64,000 nt of DNA. It comes from Bog-793 sp963785415. Its GTDB lineage: Bacteria; Actinomycetota; Acidimicrobiia; Acidimicrobiales; Bog-793. A model generated the notes under the pieces. It searched no databases and was not told the DNA's origin. It was given only the letters and a program-made list of their open reading frames with translations. The position numbers and the translations under genes were made by a program. The stretch covers positions 1,550,001 to 1,614,000 of the forward strand of contig CAWAVB010000001.1 in NCBI GenBank assembly GCA_963785415.1, read 5' to 3'. Below, piece after piece: positions 34,469 to 45,834 of this stretch (position 1 is the stretch's first letter; each line of letters begins with the position of its first letter).

Positions 34469-35338
34469 ATGCTCCTCGCCATCGACGTCGGCAACACCCA
34501 GACGGTCATCGGGGCCTTCGACGATTCCGCGCCCGGGCACGATGACGACCGCTTGCCCGGGGAGCTTCCGGGCCTCGCCCACAGCTGGCGGATCTCGACG
34601 GTCGGCGGACGGACGGCGGACGAACACTCCGTCATCGTGCGGCAGTTGCTCACGACGGCAGGGATCGTGCTGGGCACGTCGCGCGACGTGGTGTCCGCAG
34701 GCGACCGTCCGGCGCGCAGGATCGACGCCGTCGTCGTGTCGTCGTCGGTCCCCTCGGTCACCGCGGCGCTGCGCCAGATGGTCGCCGACTCGTTCGCCCT
34801 GCCGCTCGTCGTCGTCGAGCCCGGGATCCGAACCGGCATGCCGGTCCTCTACGACAACCCCAAGGAGGTCGGGGCCGACCGCATCGTCAACGCCGTCGGC
34901 GCGATCGACCTGTTCGGCGGGCCCGCCATCGTCGTCGACTTCGGGACGGCGACGACGTTCGACGTCATCAGCAGCGCGGACGAGTACCTCGGCGGAGCAA
35001 TCGCCCCCGGTCTCGAGATCTCGATGGACGCGCTGTTCGCGCACGCCGCGGCTCTCCGGCGCGTCGAGCTGGTCGCGCCGCCGAGCGTCGTCGGACGCTC
35101 GACCGTCGAGTCGATGCAGTCGGGCGCCGTCTTCGGGCACGCCGCGCTCGTCGACGGGATCTGCCGCCGCATCCTCGCCGAGCTCGGCGCGGCGACGGTC
35201 ATCGCCACGGGAGGGCTCTGCGGGGTCGTCGCCCCGCACAGCGAGGTCATCGTGTACGTCGAACCGTGGCTCACGCTCCACGGCCTGCGGATCCTCTACG
35301 CGCGCAACCTCCCGCCCGAAGGGCACGTCGCGCCGTGA
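34469..35338 (+). CDS. coaX: Type III pantothenate kinase
   Basis: ATP-dependent phosphorylation of pantothenate, first step of CoA synthesis; the actinobacterial CoaX type. 289 residues: AIDVGNTQTVIG at the N-terminus, NPKEVGADRIVNAVGA, VVDFGTATTFDVIS, GGAIAPGLEIS and TGGLCGVVAPHS-type end. Residues about 18-38 are a local insertion rich in Asp, Gly and Pro, between the first strands. ATG start 71 bases after nadC; stop overlaps the lysS GTG. The co-location with panC is functionally sensible. Confidence 0.94.
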   Translation: MLLAIDVGNTQTVIGAFDDSAPGHDDDRLPGELPGLAHSWRISTVGGRTADEHSVIVRQLLTTAGIVLGTSRDVVSAGDRPARRIDAVVVSSSVPSVTAALRQMVADSFALPLVVVEPGIRTGMPVLYDNPKEVGADRIVNAVGAIDLFGGPAIVVDFGTATTFDVISSADEYLGGAIAPGLEISMDALFAHAAALRRVELVAPPSVVGRSTVESMQSGAVFGHAALVDGICRRILAELGAATVIATGGLCGVVAPHSEVIVYVEPWLTLHGLRILYARNLPPEGHVAP

Positions 35339-36789
35339 GCCCCGGCGAAACGCCGGACGTCCCGTACCGGTTGCCGGGGACAGCGGGGGCCGCCGAGGTC
35401 GCCGCCGCCCACGGGGACCTCGCCCCGGGCGAGTCAGCGCATGTCGACGTCACCGTCGCGGGTCGGATCATGCTCTTCCGGCTCCAGGGCGGTGCGGCCT
35501 TCGCCGACCTGCGTGACTGGACGGGGTCGATCCAGCTCTTCGCCTCCGAGGACGCGACCACACGCTTCGACGAGTTCGTGCGGCTCAGCCTCGGCGACTG
35601 GATCGGCGCGAAGGGCGAGGTCATGCGGACGCGGCGCGGCGAGCTCTCCGTGAGAGTCGCCGAGTGGTGCCTGCTCGCCGAGAACCGGCGGGGCTTCGGT
35701 GACAAGTGGCGCGGCATCCACGACGTCGAGACGCGCTACCGCCAACGCGAGGTCGACCTCTGGGCGAACGAAGGTGTGCGCGAGACGTTCCTGTTGCGTT
35801 CGCGCGTCGTGCGGGCGATCCGGCAGAACCTCGACGGGCGGGGCTTCGTCGAGGTCGAGACGCCCGTCCTCCAGGCCGTCGCCGGTGGGGCGAACGCCCG
35901 GCCCTTCACCACGCACTTCAACTCGCTCCACGCCGACTTCGTCCTGCGGATCGCGAGCGAGCTCTACCTGAAGCGTCTCGTCATCGGTGGGTTCGAGCGG
36001 GTCTACGAGATCGGCAAGGACTTCCGCAACGAGGGCCTGTCGCCGACCCACAACCCCGAGTTCACCGTGCTCGAGGCCTACCAGGCCTACGCCGATGCCT
36101 CCGACATGACGGGGCTCGTCGAAGACCTCGTCCACGCTGCGGCGGTCGCGGCCCGGGGCACGGGCGTCTTTGCGCACCAGGGACGCGCCCTCGACCTCAC
36201 ACCCCCGTGGCGCACGCTTTCGATCGAGGAGGCGATCCGCGAGGTGACCGGCCTCGACTGCCGGCTCGCCGACGGGCTTGCGACGCTCCGCCGGCGTGCC
36301 GCGAAGCTCGGCGTGGCGGTCGAGGACCGCTGGGGGCCGGGCAAGGTGCAATCCGAAATCTACGAACATACGACGGAGCACGAGCTGTGGGACCCGGTCC
36401 ACGTCGTCGACCACCCGGTCGAGGTCTCGCCGCTCACCCGGCGGCACCGGACGAAGCCGGACGCGGCCGAGCGGGCGACCTCGGTGGTCGGTGGTCGGGA
36501 GATCGCCGAGTCCTACAGCGAGCTCGTCGACCCCGTCGACCAGCGGGCGCGTTTCGTCGCCCAGGCGGCGGAACGGGCGGCCGGCGACGACGAGGCGATG
36601 GTCGTCGACGAGGATTTTCTGCGAGCGCTCGAGCACGGGATGCCGCCGACCGGCGGGATCGGCGTCGGGATCGACCGCCTCGTCATGCTGCTCGCCGACA
36701 AGGTGAACATCAAAGAGGTGATGCTCTTCCCGGCGCTGCGCCCCGAGGCCGGAGGTTCCGGTGAAGACGGGGCGGAGGATCCGGGCTAG
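35335..36789 (+). CDS. lysS: Lysyl-tRNA synthetase, class II
   Basis: Charges tRNA-Lys. 484 residues: an OB-fold anticodon domain (VTVAGRIMLFRLQGGAAFADLRD), motif 2 region RVYEIGKDFRNEGLSPTHNPEFT with YQAYADASDM, and motif 3 GGIGVGIDRLVMLLAD near the end followed by IKEVMLFPALRPE. GTG at 35335 overlaps the coaX stop and gives a normal N-terminus. The stop overlaps the convergent polyprenyl synthase gene. Confidence 0.95.
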   Translation: MSPGETPDVPYRLPGTAGAAEVAAAHGDLAPGESAHVDVTVAGRIMLFRLQGGAAFADLRDWTGSIQLFASEDATTRFDEFVRLSLGDWIGAKGEVMRTRRGELSVRVAEWCLLAENRRGFGDKWRGIHDVETRYRQREVDLWANEGVRETFLLRSRVVRAIRQNLDGRGFVEVETPVLQAVAGGANARPFTTHFNSLHADFVLRIASELYLKRLVIGGFERVYEIGKDFRNEGLSPTHNPEFTVLEAYQAYADASDMTGLVEDLVHAAAVAARGTGVFAHQGRALDLTPPWRTLSIEEAIREVTGLDCRLADGLATLRRRAAKLGVAVEDRWGPGKVQSEIYEHTTEHELWDPVHVVDHPVEVSPLTRRHRTKPDAAERATSVVGGREIAESYSELVDPVDQRARFVAQAAERAAGDDEAMVVDEDFLRALEHGMPPTGGIGVGIDRLVMLLADKVNIKEVMLFPALRPEAGGSGEDGAEDPG

Positions 36790-37781
36790 CTCGCCAGCGC
36801 CCGCATCGAGCGGTCGAGGTCGTCGACGAGCCGCATCCCGAGCCCGCGCAGCGAGCGCGCGACGACGCCGTCGCTGAGGCGCTGGGCGATCTCCCCCGCC
36901 TCGAGGGCGTAACGGCGGGCGACGTCCTGGGACTCGGCGATCCCGTCGGACCCGGCGACGAGCGCCCGGGCGAGCTCGACGTCGTCGTGGCCGAGCGGCC
37001 GGCCGAGCAGCCGGCGCAGCTCCGGCCCGACGCGCCGGTCGACGAGGGCGCGCTGGACGGGGAGCGTGTAGATTCCCTCGGCGAGGTCCTGGCCGGGCGG
37101 TTTCCCGGACTCCTCCTCCGTGGCGACGATGTCGAGGATGTCGTCGCGGATCTGGAAGACGAAGCCGAGCTTCTCGCCGAAAGCGGTGAGGGCCTCGGTG
37201 TCGGGTCCGTCGAGTTCGGCGGTGAGGGCGCCGATGCGACAGGACGTCCCCATGAGGGCGCCGGTCTTGTCGGCGATCGCCGCGAGGTAGTCCTCGACGC
37301 TGCGGTCGATCCGGTAGACGGAGCGGACCTCGGCGACCTGGCCCTGGCAGAGGCGGGCGAGCGTCGTGGCGAGCGTCCCGGCGATCTCCGTGCCGAGCGA
37401 GGCGGCGATCTCGGCGGAGCGGGCGAGCAGGAAGTCGCCGACGACGACGGCGAGCAGGTTGCCCCAGCGGCCGTTCACGCTGATGACGTTGCGCCGCCGG
37501 TCCGCCTCGTCCATCACGTCGTCGTGGTAGAGCGAGGCGAGGTGCACGAGCTCGACGGCGACGCCCCCGAGGAGCGTCTCCTCGGTCACCGCTCCACCGC
37601 GGAGTTCGGCCGAGGCGAGCGTCAGCATCGGGCGCAGACGCTTGCCCCCCGCCCCGATGAGGTGGGTGGCGATCTCGTCGACGAAGGGCTCCCCGGAGAG
37701 GACGGCTCCGCGCAGGATCTCCTCGAGACGGGTGAGATCGGACGCGGCGACGGGAAGCGCGAAGGGATCCTGGGGGTTCAT
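36786..37781 (-). CDS. Polyprenyl diphosphate synthase (long-chain, trans)
   Basis: Elongates allylic diphosphates with isopentenyl diphosphate; likely supplies the menaquinone side chain. 331 residues: LIGAGGKRLRPML, first Asp-rich motif LYHDDVMDEADRRR, GDFLLARS, KTGALMGTSCRIGA, second motif FQIRDDILD followed by GKPPGQDLAEG. ATG at 37781 preferred over an upstream extension. Product length is set by residues before the first DDxxD, where small side chains (VHLASLYH) suggest a long chain, as in HepT/IspB types; this is inference. Confidence 0.93.
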   Translation of the reverse strand: MNPQDPFALPVAASDLTRLEEILRGAVLSGEPFVDEIATHLIGAGGKRLRPMLTLASAELRGGAVTEETLLGGVAVELVHLASLYHDDVMDEADRRRNVISVNGRWGNLLAVVVGDFLLARSAEIAASLGTEIAGTLATTLARLCQGQVAEVRSVYRIDRSVEDYLAAIADKTGALMGTSCRIGALTAELDGPDTEALTAFGEKLGFVFQIRDDILDIVATEEESGKPPGQDLAEGIYTLPVQRALVDRRVGPELRRLLGRPLGHDDVELARALVAGSDGIAESQDVARRYALEAGEIAQRLSDGVVARSLRGLGMRLVDDLDRSMRALAS

Positions 37782-37936
37782 CAGACCAGCACGATACGCC
37801 ACCACCGTGCATGGATGGCAACGAGACCGACTTGTCGGCCGATTCGGAGCCAACCGGGGCGAGCCCGCGCGAACGCGGTCGGTGGGGGTCCTCCCGATAG
37901 ACTGTAGGCAGCGTCAGCTGCACAAGGGAGCGAGAT

Positions 37937-40426
<2,490 letters not shown>

Positions 40427-41113
40427 CTCGCCCGGAATTCACGGGATATTCCACAGCGTCGTCGCGTCGCCACGTTGCGCGCGCGCCGTCCCCGACAGTT
40501 CACGCGAAAGTCGCAGTCCGGATGCAGCTTGCGGGAATGCCGGTCGCCCGCGCGACGTTGCACAATCCCGACGGGGTTCGAGGAGGAGAGGCGTGCCGGA
40601 TCCGGGCGGCTGGGACCGAACGATCACCGAGGAAATAGGGCGGACGGCGGTCGGGTTGGTGCCCAGTTTGAAGGCGCTCCGTTGCTCCTCTGTCACAGCT
40701 CTGGCGACAAGCCACCGTGGGCAACAGAACCCGTTGATGTGCCAGAGGGTTCGGAGGGGCTGCGCGATTTTCGCGCCGTAGGGGGGAGCCCCTTCGAACC
40801 CTGTCTGGTGCGGGGGCGCGCCCGCCCGGCCGTAGGGACGCATCGCAACCGGCACCGGGAACGTGGGAGTCGCCGCCCACGCGGTCCGGTTCGGCAGGCG
40901 GGACCGCTCGGGGCGATTAGCCCAACGCCCACCCCGGCTCCACGGGTGACGGACGTCGGCGCACCCGGCCCCCCGCCGCGCCACCTGTGCCCCGTCCCAG
41001 GACCGGTAAACTAGAAACACGTCGCGGCCGCAGGCCGAGTCGGAGCCAATCCGGTTTCCGCTGGTCCGGTATCTGTGACGAAACAGATCTTCTTGGAACG
41101 TGAGGAGTCGCGA
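40427..41113 (+). other. 687-bp gap between clpC and carD; possible small ORF only
   Basis: No convincing gene is seen. One candidate is GTG 40593 to 40781 (62 residues, ending VRRGCAIFAP) preceded by a very strong GAGGAGGAGAGG ribosome site, but the translation matches no family I know and has unremarkable composition. A TAAACT at 41007-41012 may be the -10 element of the carD promoter. The rest is GC-rich with no clear hairpin, repeat or tRNA. Confidence 0.4.
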
Positions 41114-41590
41114 GTGTTCGACGTCGGCGACAAGGTGGTCTACCCCCACCACGGAGCGGCGGTGGTCGAGAGGCGCGAGATGCGTGAGGCGTTCGGCGAG
41201 AAGCGCGAGTACCTCGTGCTCCGCCTCGCCTACGGCGACCTCACGCTGATGGTCCCCTCGGACAACACCGAGGAGGTCGGGCTGCGCGAGGTGATCAACG
41301 ACGAGGAGGTCGAGGAGGTTTTCGCCGTCCTTCGCAAGAAGGAGGCGCGGATGCCGACGAACTGGTCCCGTCGCTACAAGAATCACGTCGAGAAGCTGAA
41401 GTCCGGTGACATCTACCAGGTCGCCGAGGTCGTGCGGAACCTGTCGATCCGCGACAAGGACAAGGGCCTGTCCGCTGGGGAGAAGCGCATGCTGAACCGC
41501 GCCCGGCAGATCCTCGTGTCGGAGCTGACCTTCGCCATCGGGGTGAGTGAGGCCGAGGCGGAGGAGCGGCTCAACGCCGCGCTCCCCTAG
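41114..41590 (+). CDS. carD: CarD-family RNA polymerase-binding regulator
   Basis: CarD stabilises RNA polymerase open complexes, including at rRNA promoters. 158 residues: the Tudor-like RNAP interaction domain (VFDVGDKVVYPHHGAAVVE, RLAYGDLTLMVP) then a helical DNA-binding domain with the conserved Trp in PTNWSRRYKNHVEKLKSGD and VVRNLSIRDKDKGLSAGEK. GTG at 41114 with GTGAGGAG 8 bases upstream is chosen because it gives the normal N-terminus; an upstream GTG at 41075 adds 13 residues. In Actinobacteria carD normally precedes ispD, as here. Confidence 0.94.
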   Translation: MFDVGDKVVYPHHGAAVVERREMREAFGEKREYLVLRLAYGDLTLMVPSDNTEEVGLREVINDEEVEEVFAVLRKKEARMPTNWSRRYKNHVEKLKSGDIYQVAEVVRNLSIRDKDKGLSAGEKRMLNRARQILVSELTFAIGVSEAEAEERLNAALP

Positions 41591-41612
41591 CACGGGAACC
41601 GCGGGCCCGACG

Positions 41613-42284
41613 GTGGCGGACGGCGTCTGGGCGATCGTTGTCGCCGGCGGTGAGGGCCGCCGGTTCGGCGGCCCGAAGCAGTTTGAGGAAACAGCGGGCC
41701 GTCGCATTGTCGAGTGGGCGGTCGACGCGGCACGCGCCGCGTCCGACGGCGTCGTCCTCGTCGTGCCCCGCGAGTTCGTCGCCGATCCGTCATGCCACGC
41801 CGGGTGTTCCCTCGTCGTCGCCGGAGGCACGACGCGGGCGGCCTCGGTCCGCGCCGGGCTCGCGGTGGTGCCGGACGCGGCCGAGATCGTGATCGTGCAC
41901 GACGCGGCGCGCCCGGCCGCGTCGGCGGAGCTGTTCGGCTCGGTCGTCGCCGCGGTCCGCGCCGGGTCGGACGCGGCGATCCCGTGCCTCCCGGTCGCCG
42001 ACACGCTGAAACGGGTGCGCGACGGACGGGTGGTCGAGACGGTCGACCGCGCGGGGCTCGCCGTCGTCCAGACGCCGCAGGCGTTCCGGGCAGGCGTGTT
42101 GCGCCGCGCCCACGAGGGGGCGCCGGAGGCGACCGACGACGCGGCGCTCGTCGAGGCGATCGGCGGTTCGGTGGCCGTCGTCCCCGGCGAGGTGCGCAAC
42201 CGAAAGATCACCGATGCCGCCGACCTCGCGCTCGTCGGCGCCTTCCTCGCCGACTCCGCCGCCCGGGAGACGGGGACCGCGTGA
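41613..42284 (+). CDS. ispD: 2-C-methyl-D-erythritol 4-phosphate cytidylyltransferase
   Basis: Third step of the MEP isoprenoid pathway. 223 residues: VVAGGEGRRFGGPKQF nucleotide loop (residue about 8), VIVHDAARPAAS with the catalytic Asp region, IPCLPVADTLKRV, VQTPQAFRAGVLRRAH and TDDAALVEAIGGSVAVVPGEVRNRKIT. GTG start. Stop overlaps ispF as GTGA, giving strict coupling of the two MEP enzymes. Confidence 0.94.
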   Translation: MADGVWAIVVAGGEGRRFGGPKQFEETAGRRIVEWAVDAARAASDGVVLVVPREFVADPSCHAGCSLVVAGGTTRAASVRAGLAVVPDAAEIVIVHDAARPAASAELFGSVVAAVRAGSDAAIPCLPVADTLKRVRDGRVVETVDRAGLAVVQTPQAFRAGVLRRAHEGAPEATDDAALVEAIGGSVAVVPGEVRNRKITDAADLALVGAFLADSAARETGTA

Positions 42285-42766
42285 GTGAGCTCCGGGTCGG
42301 CCTCGGCGTCGACCTCCACCGCTTCGCCGAGGAGGGGACCGCCGACGCGCGTCCGCTCGTCCTCGGGGGTGCGACGATCGCCGGAGGTCGACCGCTCGTC
42401 GGCCACAGCGACGCCGACGCCGTCGCCCACGCCGTCACCGACGCCGTCCTCGGCGCTGCCGGGCTCGGAGACATGGGGAGCCACTTCCCGGACACCGACC
42501 CGGCGTGGCGCGACGCCGACAGCCTGGAGCTCCTCGCCGCGGCGATCGCCAAGGCCGCCGGACAGGGCTGGCGGTTCGTGAACGCCGACTGCACGCTCGT
42601 CGCCGAGCGCCCCCGGGTCGCCGAGGTCCGCGACGAGATGGTCGCGCGGCTCTCCGCCGCCGCGGGCGGCCCGGTACACGTCAAGGCGACGAGGCCGGAG
42701 GGACTCGGGAGCCTCGGCCGCGTCGAGGGGGTCGCGTGCCTCGCCGTCGCGCTCCTCGAGCGCTAG
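42281..42766 (+). CDS. ispF: 2-C-methyl-D-erythritol 2,4-cyclodiphosphate synthase
   Basis: Cyclises the CDP-ME 2-phosphate intermediate. 161 residues: GLGVDLHRF (zinc DxH), GHSDADAVAHAVTDAVLGAAGLGDMGSHFP region with the zinc His and substrate loop, DADSLELLAAA and VNADCTLVAERPR, KATRPEGLGSLGRVEGVA at the end. GTG start overlapping ispD. Many Actinobacteria place cysS between ispF and rlmB; it is absent here. Confidence 0.94.
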   Translation: MSELRVGLGVDLHRFAEEGTADARPLVLGGATIAGGRPLVGHSDADAVAHAVTDAVLGAAGLGDMGSHFPDTDPAWRDADSLELLAAAIAKAAGQGWRFVNADCTLVAERPRVAEVRDEMVARLSAAAGGPVHVKATRPEGLGSLGRVEGVACLAVALLER

Positions 42767-43590
42767 GCGGGGCGCCGGGGGACCGGCGCCGCCCGGGCGA
42801 TCGCGAGAACGGCGGCCTGGGGGGCGAGCACGTCGAGGGCCGCCGCGCGGTGCGCGAGCTCCTCGCCGCCGGTCGGCGGTCCGTCGCCGAGGTCGTCGTC
42901 GCCGAGGGCCAGGATCCCTCGGCGCTGCTCGACGAGGTGGTCGCCCTCGCGGCGGCATCCCGGGTGCCGGTGCGGATGACGACCGCATTCGAGCTGCGTG
43001 CCACCGCCCGTACTGAGGCCCCCCAGGGTGTCGTCGCCCGGGCCGCGCCTGTCGAGGCGGTCGGGCTCGACGAGCTGGTTGCCGCCAATCCCGACCACGG
43101 CCCGGCCCGGACGCCCGCGGGCGGTGTTCCGTTTCTCGTCGTCGTCGCCGAGGTGACCGATCCGCACAACCTCGGCGCGATCCTGCGCAGCGCCCTCGGC
43201 GCGGGAGTGACCGGTGTCGTGCTCGCCCGCCACCGGACGGCGCACCTCACGCCGACGGCGATGAAAGCCGCGGCCGGGGCGGTCGAGCACCTGTCGATCG
43301 CGCTCGTGCCGGGGATCGGTCCGGCGCTCGAGACCCTGAGCTCCCGTGGCGTGTGGACCGTCGGACTCGACCCCGAGGGCGAGACGCCGCTCGACTCGCT
43401 CGAGATCGCGACGGAGCCGTTGGCGATGGTCGTCGGCGCGGAGGGGCGGGGGCTCGCGCCGCTCGTCAAGCGGCGCTGCGACGTCCGTTGCCGGATCCCG
43501 CTCTACGGGCCGGTCGGTTCGCTGAACGTCTCCGTCGCCACGGCGGTCGCGCTCTTCGGGATCGCCAGCCGTCGACACAAGGACGGATGA
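42736..43590 (+). CDS. rlmB: 23S rRNA (guanosine-2'-O-)-methyltransferase RlmB-like (SpoU/TrmH family)
   Basis: SPOUT methyltransferase acting on rRNA (RlmB) or a related site. About 284 residues: substrate-binding N-domain (GEHVEGRRAVRELLAAGRRSV) and the trefoil-knot domain with VTDPHNLGAILRSALGAGVTGVV, HLTPTAMKAAAGAVEHL, GAEGRGLAPL and IPLYGPVGSLNVSVATAVALF. The start is uncertain: GTG 42736 is proposed because GAGGGGG lies 5-6 bases upstream and it is the last usual start codon before the conserved domain; it overlaps ispF by 31 bases. Confidence 0.88.
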   Translation: MPRRRAPRALGGAPGDRRRPGDRENGGLGGEHVEGRRAVRELLAAGRRSVAEVVVAEGQDPSALLDEVVALAAASRVPVRMTTAFELRATARTEAPQGVVARAAPVEAVGLDELVAANPDHGPARTPAGGVPFLVVVAEVTDPHNLGAILRSALGAGVTGVVLARHRTAHLTPTAMKAAAGAVEHLSIALVPGIGPALETLSSRGVWTVGLDPEGETPLDSLEIATEPLAMVVGAEGRGLAPLVKRRCDVRCRIPLYGPVGSLNVSVATAVALFGIASRRHKDG

Positions 43591-43683
43591 GTGGCGGGAC
43601 GGACCCCGAAACGATCCAGCGGTCGTGCTGACGGTGGACCCGGAGCGTCGATTGACGGACTCCGAGAAAGACTCGAGAAGCTC

Positions 43684-43711
43684 TTGAACCGGAAGAATGG
43701 TTCGCTATAGT
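43684..43711 (+). promoter_or_regulatory. Strong sigma-A-like promoter
   Basis: TTGAAC (43684-43689), a 16-base spacer, then TATAGT (43706-43711). Both hexamers are close to the housekeeping consensus, which is rare in this GC-rich window. No protein-coding gene follows on this strand for almost 3 kb, but three hairpins begin within 15 bases, so the promoter may drive a non-coding RNA. Confidence 0.6.
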
Positions 43712-43717
43712 CGGTAG

Positions 43718-43800
43718 TACCCTCCCAGTCGCCCTAGGCGGCTGGGCCGCGAGAGCCGCCCGAAAGGGTGGCTCTTCGCATGTCAGGTCACCAGGTGGCC
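43718..43800 (+). ncRNA. Candidate structured RNA: tandem hairpins after rlmB
   Basis: Three hairpins in a row. First: CCCAGTCGCC (43724-43733) with GGCGGCTGGG (43737-43746), three-base loop. Second: AGAGCCGCCC (43752-43761), GAAA tetraloop, GGGTGGCTCT (43766-43775), one G-U pair. Third: GGTCAC with GTGGCC (43786-43800). They begin about 6 bases after the predicted transcription start of the promoter at 43684-43711. There is no T tract, so simple intrinsic termination is not obvious, although the hairpins could also terminate the convergent NYN pseudogene. The 3' end is not visible. No known RNA family is recognised. Confidence 0.5.
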
Positions 43801-44420
43801 GGCTTGAATATGGGTTTATGCCCGACTTGTATCACCGGGTCGGGGAACTGTGAAGCGGCCAGCGCTGTAATGCTCACCTGTTTCGTGAAGTCGGCCTTCG
43901 CATTCAGCGACCGGCTTGGCTGACGCCGATGCGGATTCACGACACCCACGCGCATTCCCAGCTCGTCGTGAGCGATGCGAATGGTTTCGCAAGAATCCGA
44001 GTCGTTCGAGATGAGCACTTGTGCACCGCAGCGGCCGGCGAAGGCATCCCAGAGAAGATGGGATGCGAGATTCACGTCGGAGCCCTTCTCCTCGGTTCTG
44101 ATGACTTCAACGGTCTTCGCGCCACGTCGGCGCGGATTGGCGAGGGGCATCCTGGTCGTGTTGCTCAGGAAGTTGCCGTAGTGAATCCTCACCAATGGGA
44201 GGGTCGCGAGCGCGCGTAGGTATGTCTCTTGCCTTGCGGGAGCACCGGCGTCGGCCTTGCCTGAGACGTGGGCAGTGAAGTAGCGAATCAGGGTTACATT
44301 CTCGTGCGGGAGTGTGGCGCGACAAAGCGCCTCAAGGTCGAGCTACTTGAGGTTCGAGCCCTTGAGCGCGCCGTAATAAAGGTTGAAACCGTCCACGTAG
44401 ACGATCGTTCCTGCAACCAC
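43788..44420 (-). pseudogene. NYN (PIN-like RNase) domain gene interrupted by an in-frame TAG
   Basis: The frame reads VVAGTIVYVDGFNLYYGALKG, then a TAG at 44343-44345, then LDLEALCRATLP, RYFTAHVSGK, RQETYLRALATLP, VRIHYGNF, VIRTEEKGSDVNLASHLL, QVLISNDSD and RVGVVNPHR. The order and motifs (YVDGFNLYYGALK at the start, EEKGSDVNLA, ISNDSD with acidic active-site residues) are those of NYN-domain proteins, often found in toxin-antitoxin or mobile contexts. The TAG stands where family members usually have Trp or Tyr before LDL. The 3' part from Met at 44195 could still be translated. Lower GC than the core genes. Confidence 0.82.
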
Positions 44421-44495
44421 GAGCGGATACTACAGACGCCCTGTACAGGAACCGGGTACGACAAGCAACGCGTCGCCCTGGCGGGCGGATCGCGG

Positions 44496-45800
44496 CTAGG
44501 AGCGTTCCTCGATCGGCACGTAATCGCGCCGCTTGGCCCCGGTGTAGAGCTGACGCGGCCGGGCGATCCGTTCGCCGCCGTCGAGCATCTCGGCCCAGTG
44601 AGCGGCCCAGCCAGAGGTGCGGGCGAGGGCGAAGAGCACGGTGAACATGTCGGTCGGGAAGCCCATCGCCTCGTAGATGAACCCGGAGTAGAAGTCGACG
44701 TTCGGGTAGAGCCGCCGTGACGTGAAGTACTCGTCGGCGAGCGCCGTCTCCTCGAGTTTCAGAGCGACGTCGAGCAGCGGGTTCGCGCCGGCGATGCCCA
44801 AGACGTCGTAGGCGATCTTGCGGATGATCGTCGCCCGGGGGTCGTAGTGCTTGTAGACGCGGTGCCCGAATCCCTGGATCCGGCCGTGCCCGTCCTTGAT
44901 CGCCCTTACGAAGGCGGGGACGTTCTCCATCGACCCGATCTGGGACAGCATCTTCACGACCTGTTCGTTCGCGCCGCCGTGCCGCGGGCCGTAGAGGCCG
45001 GCGCAGGCCGCGGCGCACGCCGAGTACGGGTCGGCGTGTGCCGAGCCGACAACGCGCATCGCCGTCGTGGAGCAGTTCTGCTCGTGGTCGGCGTGCAGCA
45101 GGAACAGCACGTCGATCGCGTGGACGAGGACGGGGTCCACCTTGAAGTCGGGCTCGCCGGTGTGCCACATCATCGAGAGGAAGTTCTCGCAGAACGGCAG
45201 CTTCTCGTCGGGCGGGACGATCGGCTTGCCGACGGAGACCCGGTGCACGGCGGCGGCGATCGTCGGCATCTTCGCGATGAGGCGGACCACCTGGAGTTGG
45301 CGGTTCGCCGGGTCGGCGATGTCCTTCGCGTCCGGGTAGAACGTCGAGAGGGCCGCGACCGCCGAGACGAGCATGCCCATCGGGTGGGCGCCGGGGTGGA
45401 AACCGGCGACGAACCGCTCGACGAACTTCTCCTCGATCGACTCGTGATGGGCGACGTCGGCGCACCAGATGGCGAGCTGGGCTGCGGTCGGCAGCTCCCC
45501 GTGGGTGAGCAGGTAGGCGACCTCCAGGTAGGAGGACCGCTCGGCGAGCTGCTCGATCGGGTAGCCGCGGTGCTCGAGGACGCCCGCGTCGCCGTCGACG
45601 AAGGTGATCGCGCTCTCGCAGAGCGCCGTCACGGAGAACGCCGGGTCGTAGAACCAGATCCCGGGGAGGAGCTTGGAGAACTCCGACGAGCTGACACCGC
45701 CGTCGACGATCGGGATCTCCACCGATTGCCCGGTCCGGTTGTCGGTGACGGTGACACTCTCAGCCACGGCGGCGTCCTCCTCGGATCGTCCTTGTGTCAT
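44496..45800 (-). CDS. gltA: Citrate synthase (type II)
   Basis: Condenses oxaloacetate and acetyl-CoA in the TCA cycle. 434 residues, the hexameric, longer type. Catalytic residues are visible: His in FLLHADHEQNCSTTAMR, His in GPRHGGANEQVVKML, and Asp in LYPNVDFYSGF. Also FGHRVYKHYDPRA. The ATG at 45800 is used; the much longer open frame upstream on this strand is GC-driven. A 16-base palindrome just upstream (45819-45834) may regulate it. Aconitase is also in this window, 12 kb away. Confidence 0.95.
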   Translation of the reverse strand: MTQGRSEEDAAVAESVTVTDNRTGQSVEIPIVDGGVSSSEFSKLLPGIWFYDPAFSVTALCESAITFVDGDAGVLEHRGYPIEQLAERSSYLEVAYLLTHGELPTAAQLAIWCADVAHHESIEEKFVERFVAGFHPGAHPMGMLVSAVAALSTFYPDAKDIADPANRQLQVVRLIAKMPTIAAAVHRVSVGKPIVPPDEKLPFCENFLSMMWHTGEPDFKVDPVLVHAIDVLFLLHADHEQNCSTTAMRVVGSAHADPYSACAAACAGLYGPRHGGANEQVVKMLSQIGSMENVPAFVRAIKDGHGRIQGFGHRVYKHYDPRATIIRKIAYDVLGIAGANPLLDVALKLEETALADEYFTSRRLYPNVDFYSGFIYEAMGFPTDMFTVLFALARTSGWAAHWAEMLDGGERIARPRQLYTGAKRRDYVPIEERS

Positions 45801-45818
45801 CACCAGCGATCCTAGGGC

Positions 45819-45834
45819 GAAGATTTGAATCTTC
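45819..45834. promoter_or_regulatory. Palindrome upstream of gltA
   Basis: A perfect 7+2+7 inverted repeat, GAAGATT-TG-AATCTTC, centred about 27 bases before the gltA ATG. On the gltA strand, TAGGAT just downstream of it could be a -10 hexamer, putting the palindrome in the spacer or -35 region, where a dimeric repressor would block transcription. AT-rich in a GC-rich setting. Confidence 0.5.
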
